DNA from: JAZKBN01 sp040388605
GTDB taxonomy: Bacteria > Bacteroidota > Bacteroidia > Cytophagales > Flexibacteraceae
NCBI GenBank assembly: GCA_040388605.1
Contig: JAZKBN010000016.1
Coordinates: 1-64,000 of the forward strand
Reading direction: 5' to 3'
Length of the DNA: 64,000 nucleotides
The notes beneath the pieces were generated by a model. That model saw nothing but the letters and a program-made list of their open reading frames with translations, did no database searches and had not been told where the DNA came from. Shown here piece by piece: positions 60,069 to 64,000 of the stretch. Within the stretch, counting starts at the first letter, position 1; the number at the start of each line of letters is the position of its first letter. Both the position numbers and the translations under genes were made by a program.

Positions 60069-61808
60069 ATGAAAGTTAACAATAAGAACCAGGCTAAAGC
60101 CAAGGCTAATCAAAAGCCGGCTTCAGGCCAAAATAAAGCAGGCAAGCCTGAATTGTCTCCAAAGGGGAACAATGAACTTTCAGATGCGCCCTTTAATGCT
60201 GATATTTTAAATGAAGCTTTGGAAGGTGCTGAGCCCAAACCGGAAAAAAGCATAAATGATGTTGCTGCGGGCAAAATAATGGAGGAAGGTAACGCAGGCA
60301 TAGCAAATACTGTTCCTGCTGTTAAAGAGGAAATCAAAGCTGAAAAGGCAATATCGGCTGCTGCCGATATAAAACCTGCAAAAGCCGAAGTGCTTGTTTA
60401 TAATAAAAAAGACTTTGATCAGCACGGCTATAACAGGCGCGGCTTTAATGCAAAAGGTTTTAATAAAGAAGGCTACGATTGGGAAGGTTTCGATAAAAAA
60501 GGATTTAATAAGGCAGGCGAAAAAAGGCCTTCCCGATTAACAGCTTTAGTGGGTATGGTTTCGGGCAAAAAGGCAGTAAAGCCTGCTGTTGCAGAAGAAA
60601 CTCCATCTGTTCCTAAAACACTTGTATTCGATAAAAAAGGATATGACCAATATGGCTTTAACAAGCACGGTATAAACAAGGAAGGCTTTAACCGTGAGGG
60701 TTTTGATCGTACAGGTTATGATAAAGAAGGCTATAATAAAAAGGGCCTGAAACGTAAATCAAAGCTGCGCGAATGGTCAGATGCAGCCCTGTTCGCACTG
60801 ATTGCCGCAACGCTTATTCGCTGGCTGTTCCTTGAGGCATACACCATTCCCACACCTTCCATGGAAAAGAGCCTGCTGGTGGGCGATTTCCTGTTTGTGA
60901 GTAAATTCCATTATGGTGCCCGTACGGTTAAAACCCCGCTGCAATTACCTCTTACGCACCAGCACCTTTGGTTTTTCGATGGCGTTCCCAGCTATACCGA
61001 TGCTGTGCAGCTTAAACAATATAGGCTGCCGGGCTTTTCGAGAATAAAAAATAACGACGTGGTAGTTTTCAACTGGCCTGCTGATATGGCTTACCCTACC
61101 GACCTGAAAACAAATTACATTAAGCGATGCATGGGTATAGCCGGCGATACTCTGGAGGTTCGGCATAAAATTGTTTACATAAACGGTAAGCCTGCTGCAA
61201 TGCCTGAAAAAATGCAGCATTCCTACGCCCTGCTTACCGATGAAACCATTGAACCCCGTGTTTTTAAAGATAACGGCCTGGCATATACCGATGTTATGGA
61301 AACTGTTGGCGGCTACCGCGTTAATATGACCGATGAGGTTGCCGAAAAATTCCGCGGATTCGAATTTGTAAAAAGCCTAATTCCCATAGAAGATGAAGCC
61401 GGCATTGCCGACAATGATGTTTACCCAAAAACCACATCGCTCAACTGGAACCGTGATAATTATGGCCCATTGGTAATACCTAAAGCAGGCATGACCATGA
61501 AAATGGATAGCATGAACGTGGTAAAATATATTTATCCAATCACCCATTATGAAGACCAAAAAAACGTGGAGGTACGTGAAGGCAGGCTCTTTATTGATGG
61601 TAAGGAATATGCCGAATACACCTTCAACCAAAATTATTATTGGATGATGGGCGACAATCGTCACGATTCTTCTGACAGCCGTTTTTGGGGCTTTGTTCCC
61701 GAAGACCATATTGTTGGCAAAGCGTGGCTTATCTGGTTCAGCCTTGATGCTTCAGAACACGGTCTTAAAGCAGTTCGCTTTAGACGCCTCTTTAACCTGA
61801 TTGATTAA
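60069..61808 (+). CDS. lepB: Signal peptidase I with a pentapeptide-repeat cytoplasmic extension
   Basis: 579 residues. The C-terminal ~340 residues are a normal S26 signal peptidase: a membrane helix (AALFALIAATLIRWLFLEAY, about 237-257), catalytic Ser264 in PTPSMEKSLL, catalytic Lys352 in YIKRCMGIAGD, and MMGDNRHDSSDSR. It cleaves signal peptides on the periplasmic side. The unusual part is residues 1-~235, predicted cytoplasmic. It has a Lys/Ala/Glu-rich start, then two blocks of exactly eight five-residue repeats of the form [FYI][DN]xxG (111-150 and 187-226), joined by a 36-residue linker. Each block is preceded by LV, so the unit looks duplicated. The repeat block is basic and aromatic. 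Its role is unknown. Confidence 0.92.
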   Translation: MKVNNKNQAKAKANQKPASGQNKAGKPELSPKGNNELSDAPFNADILNEALEGAEPKPEKSINDVAAGKIMEEGNAGIANTVPAVKEEIKAEKAISAAADIKPAKAEVLVYNKKDFDQHGYNRRGFNAKGFNKEGYDWEGFDKKGFNKAGEKRPSRLTALVGMVSGKKAVKPAVAEETPSVPKTLVFDKKGYDQYGFNKHGINKEGFNREGFDRTGYDKEGYNKKGLKRKSKLREWSDAALFALIAATLIRWLFLEAYTIPTPSMEKSLLVGDFLFVSKFHYGARTVKTPLQLPLTHQHLWFFDGVPSYTDAVQLKQYRLPGFSRIKNNDVVVFNWPADMAYPTDLKTNYIKRCMGIAGDTLEVRHKIVYINGKPAAMPEKMQHSYALLTDETIEPRVFKDNGLAYTDVMETVGGYRVNMTDEVAEKFRGFEFVKSLIPIEDEAGIADNDVYPKTTSLNWNRDNYGPLVIPKAGMTMKMDSMNVVKYIYPITHYEDQKNVEVREGRLFIDGKEYAEYTFNQNYYWMMGDNRHDSSDSRFWGFVPEDHIVGKAWLIWFSLDASEHGLKAVRFRRLFNLID

Positions 61809-61893
61809 CAAGGGTTTCGAGTCTTCAACCGGCCCGATTTAATAGCAAACCTTTGTTTTATTACCGCACCAATCCCGCAAAAAATGATAAGCC

Positions 61894-61933
61894 TGTCCGT
61901 GAGTAATGCTGAAAAGCCTCTTGCTCACGGACA
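61894..61933. promoter_or_regulatory. 10-bp inverted repeat immediately before alaA
   Basis: TGTCCGTGAG (61894-61903) and CTCACGGACA (61924-61933) are perfect complements with a 20-nt spacer; the right arm ends 14 nt before the ATG. No T run follows on either strand, so a terminator is unlikely. It could be an operator or an mRNA hairpin affecting translation. Confidence 0.4.
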
Positions 61934-61947
61934 AAATGCGTTAATTT

Positions 61948-63201
61948 ATGATTGACAAGAGCAAGCGGCTCGACGAAGTTAAGTATGAAATTCGTGGCCC
62001 TGTGTTTGAAATGGCCCGGCAAATGGAAGCCGCCGGCAAAACCATAACGCGTTTAAATATCGGAAATACGGGTCCGTTCGGATATGCCCTGCCCGGGTAT
62101 ATTACCGATGCATTATCAGAAAATCTTGAAAAGGCCCAGGGATATGCAGATACCCGCGGCCTCACTGCGGCCCGCAAATCCATTTTAGCGCAAGCCCGGG
62201 ACCGCGGCATCCGGGTTACCTCGCCCGATAATGTAATTATGGGAAACGGCGTGAGCGAGCTTATACAAATGGTGCTTGCTGCCCTGCTTAACGAGGGCGA
62301 CGAAGTTTTACTTCCGACCCCTGATTATCCGCTCTGGACCGCTGCAACCACGCTCAGCAGCGGTGTGCCTGTACATTATCTCTGTGATTCAGAAAACGGC
62401 TGGCAACCTGTTTTAGCTGACATTGAAGCTAAAATAACGCCGCGCACACGTGCCTTGGTGCTAATAAACCCAAATAACCCCACCGGGGCTGTATATTCAC
62501 CCGAGGTTTTGAAAAGCGTTGTTGAAATTGCCGGCAGGCATGGGTTGTTGTTGTTTTCAGATGAAATATACGACAGCATACTTTTCGAAGGGGCAAAACA
62601 TTACAGCACAGCAAGCTTTACCGGGGAATATCCATGCATAACATTCGGGGGCATGAGCAAAAACTTCATGATGCCGGGCTTCCGTTGCGGCTGGATGATT
62701 ATTAGCGGGAATACCGACCCCTTGGCAGATTTTATTGAAGGAATCACTAAACTGGCAGGCATGCGCCTTTGTGCAAACGTATTGCCGCAATACGCAGTTC
62801 CTGTGGCCCTTTCACAGCCTTCGCCCATGGTTGCCATGTCGCAGCCCGGGGGGCGCTTAGAAAGACAACGTCGCATTTGCCTTGATTTTATTGAAAATAC
62901 AGAAGGCTTATCATCGGTGCTGCCAAAAGGAGCATTTTACATGTTCCCGAAAATTGATTTGCAGGCCTTTGGCTATGCCGATGATTTTGAACTGGCTATT
63001 GACATGCTTCAAACCACATCGGTATTAATTGTACAGGGCACCGGTTTTAACTGGACCGGTGAAGCTCATTTTCGCATAGCTTTCCTGCCTGAGGCAGATG
63101 AACTGGAGGCTGCTCTAAGCAAGGTTAAGGCCCGGCTTGATAGCAGGAGGGAAGCCATTGCTGCGGGCATACCTGTACTTTCAGAAGTACTTATTGCCTG
63201 A
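61948..63201 (+). CDS. alaA: Alanine-type aminotransferase (AlaA-like, class I/II)
   Basis: 417 residues, PLP fold type I. Motifs: LNIGNTGPFGYALP, GNGVSELIQMVLAAL, INPNNPTGAVYS, LFSDEIYDSI and the cofactor lysine in GGMSKNFMMPGFRCGW. The C-terminal FRIAFLPE carries the substrate-carboxylate arginine. The sequence is closest to AlaA/AlaC-type glutamate-pyruvate transaminases, which make alanine from pyruvate and glutamate. Start at ATG 61948. Other class I aminotransferases remain possible. Confidence 0.85.
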   Translation: MIDKSKRLDEVKYEIRGPVFEMARQMEAAGKTITRLNIGNTGPFGYALPGYITDALSENLEKAQGYADTRGLTAARKSILAQARDRGIRVTSPDNVIMGNGVSELIQMVLAALLNEGDEVLLPTPDYPLWTAATTLSSGVPVHYLCDSENGWQPVLADIEAKITPRTRALVLINPNNPTGAVYSPEVLKSVVEIAGRHGLLLFSDEIYDSILFEGAKHYSTASFTGEYPCITFGGMSKNFMMPGFRCGWMIISGNTDPLADFIEGITKLAGMRLCANVLPQYAVPVALSQPSPMVAMSQPGGRLERQRRICLDFIENTEGLSSVLPKGAFYMFPKIDLQAFGYADDFELAIDMLQTTSVLIVQGTGFNWTGEAHFRIAFLPEADELEAALSKVKARLDSRREAIAAGIPVLSEVLIA

Positions 63202-63353
63202 GTAATCTCCCTCTGGGTAAGGCAGGATACGAACCGGGCCCGGACTGATGTTTGGGCCTTTTTCAATTATTATAATCATGATCGTTGATTTTTCAGTACA
63301 TCAACCCGGCATTGCTGATTTTGAAGCAACATACAGATGCACAAAAACAAAAC

Positions 63354-63376
63354 GGGAGCCCGTATAAGGGGCCCCC
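63354..63376 (-). terminator. Terminator of the minus-strand membrane-protein gene
   Basis: On the minus strand GGGGGCCC (63376-63369) pairs with GGGCTCCC (63361-63354), including one G-U pair, and is followed by GTTTTGTTTTTG. The wobble pair and T run favour the minus strand. Confidence 0.7.
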
Positions 63377-63422
63377 GCTTGTAAAGTATGAGTACAGAGG
63401 TGTTAGTAAGGAGTACGAAGTA

Positions 63423-63908
63423 TTAATCTTTTGCAGTTTCCGGAACTTTGCTGCCCCAAATAAGCAGGAGTAAAACTGCCGGCATCATATATCCGCCTGC
63501 ACCCATTAGGTTAAGCGCAGATATTTGATCCTGATCTGTAAGGAACCTGATGGCAAGTGTTAAACCCATTGTGAAAATTATCAGTATGCCAATAGCGAAA
63601 GCCATATTGTCTGATATCTGATTTTCATGGGTATGGTAGCTCGAAAAAGAAGATATAAGTGCAAAGAACCCGGCTACCGGGTAAAGCCAAAGCAGCAGGA
63701 ATGCATATTGAATGCCTGATTCCATTATATCAAGATGCAGGTAATCGGCATCAATGCGCTGAATCAGCAGCATAAACCTGGATGCCTCCTGGTTAAGCGT
63801 GGCAAGATCTATTAATGAAAGGGAATATACGGCGCCACTGTCGACCCTGTAATGTATTACAGGCAGAAAGAACAATGAAAGGGCAATGAGGTAGATAAAT
63901 TTTTTCAT
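63423..63908 (-). CDS. Hypothetical four-helix membrane protein
   Basis: 161 residues. N-terminal helix or signal (FIYLIALSLFFLPVIHY), a soluble segment of about 45 residues, then three helices (QYAFLLLWLYPVAGFFALIS, MAFAIGILIIFTMGLTLAI, GGYMMPAVLLLLIWG). No family recognised. It may be co-transcribed with a gene whose end is at 63937, beyond the window. Confidence 0.65.
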   Translation of the reverse strand: MKKFIYLIALSLFFLPVIHYRVDSGAVYSLSLIDLATLNQEASRFMLLIQRIDADYLHLDIMESGIQYAFLLLWLYPVAGFFALISSFSSYHTHENQISDNMAFAIGILIIFTMGLTLAIRFLTDQDQISALNLMGAGGYMMPAVLLLLIWGSKVPETAKD

Positions 63909-63936
63909 AAGACAAGGCCGTTATTGTTAGAGTAGA

Positions 63937-64000
63937 TTATTGGCTTATTATTTTTCCATAGCGGTAATACAAATGTATGGCCATGCCGGCGCCGAAAAAG
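63937..64000 (-). CDS. Possible C-terminal end of a gene cut by the window
   Basis: On the minus strand a frame is open from the window edge for 20 codons, ending FFGAGMAIHLYYRYGKIISQ, then TAA at 63939-63937. It would lie 28 nt upstream of the 63908 start, an operon-like spacing. Too short to identify, and could be chance. Confidence 0.3.
   Translation of the reverse strand, partial: FFGAGMAIHLYYRYGKIISQ

Noticed and set aside
63285..63473. 62-codon plus-strand frame overlapping the minus-strand membrane protein
   Set aside because: It crosses a minus-strand terminator, overlaps the end of a better gene and has no recognisable features.
1..64000. Defence system, prophage, integrative element or biosynthetic gene cluster
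   Set aside because: Looked for transposases, integrases, cas genes, restriction enzymes and large synthases in every frame listed; none seen.

Overview
The window reads as a chromosomal segment of a Bacteroidota bacterium. The evidence is type IX secretion sorting domains of type A (gene at 28091) and type B (gene at 24483), families typical of the phylum (DUF4270, DUF1573, DUF4153, glutamine synthetase III, a starch-synthase-like protein next to DUF4270 and glmS), and Bacteroidota-type promoters (TTTG, then TAnnTTTG about 17-20 nt later) in front of several genes. I see no phage, transposase, plasmid or CRISPR genes; most of it is core genome.

Layout. 1-764: tail of an RND/ABC efflux adaptor. 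1219-11214: a seven-gene same-strand cluster encoding the whole reductive pyrimidine pathway: NCS1 permease, PreT/PreA dihydropyrimidine dehydrogenase, dihydropyrimidinase, beta-ureidopropionase, a beta-alanine aminotransferase and a CoA-acylating (methyl)malonate-semialdehyde dehydrogenase. Together they would import uracil/thymine and convert it to acetyl-CoA or propionyl-CoA plus NH3 and CO2. 11215-19756 (minus strand): a lipoprotein, glutamine synthetase III, ClpP, trigger factor (TTG start), tRNA-Leu(UAG) and NAD synthetase. This region also holds two copies of a folded ~69-nt element, each just upstream of a hairpin.

19873-36689: TatD nuclease, asparaginase, DoxX-like protein, a DUF4153 membrane protein, a 1145-residue secreted protein, a secreted heme/copper monooxygenase-like protein, a DUF486 protein, AlkA-like glycosylase, PurB, RecG and a DnaQ/UvrC-like nuclease. 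36757-47563: deformylase, a His-tailed small membrane protein, malate dehydrogenase, a PTPS/FolE pterin pair, MoxR ATPase, a three-gene glycosyltransferase group, DinB and ArsR proteins, DUF423 and DUF1573.

47737-64000: a secreted ADP-ribosylglycohydrolase-like protein whose metal motifs look lost, CorA, a fused 2-oxoacid dehydrogenase E1, PanC, a starch-synthase-like protein with DUF4270, GlmS, an isochorismatase-fold protein, a signal peptidase I with two blocks of eight pentapeptide repeats in its cytoplasmic extension, an AlaA-like aminotransferase and a small membrane protein.

The items most worth a second look are the repeat-bearing signal peptidase, the paired structured element near glnN, the ~120-residue soluble insertion in the NCS1 permease, and the degenerate ADP-ribosylglycohydrolase/PKD/CBM9-like fusion. 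Assignments come from reading motifs by eye; no database search was possible.
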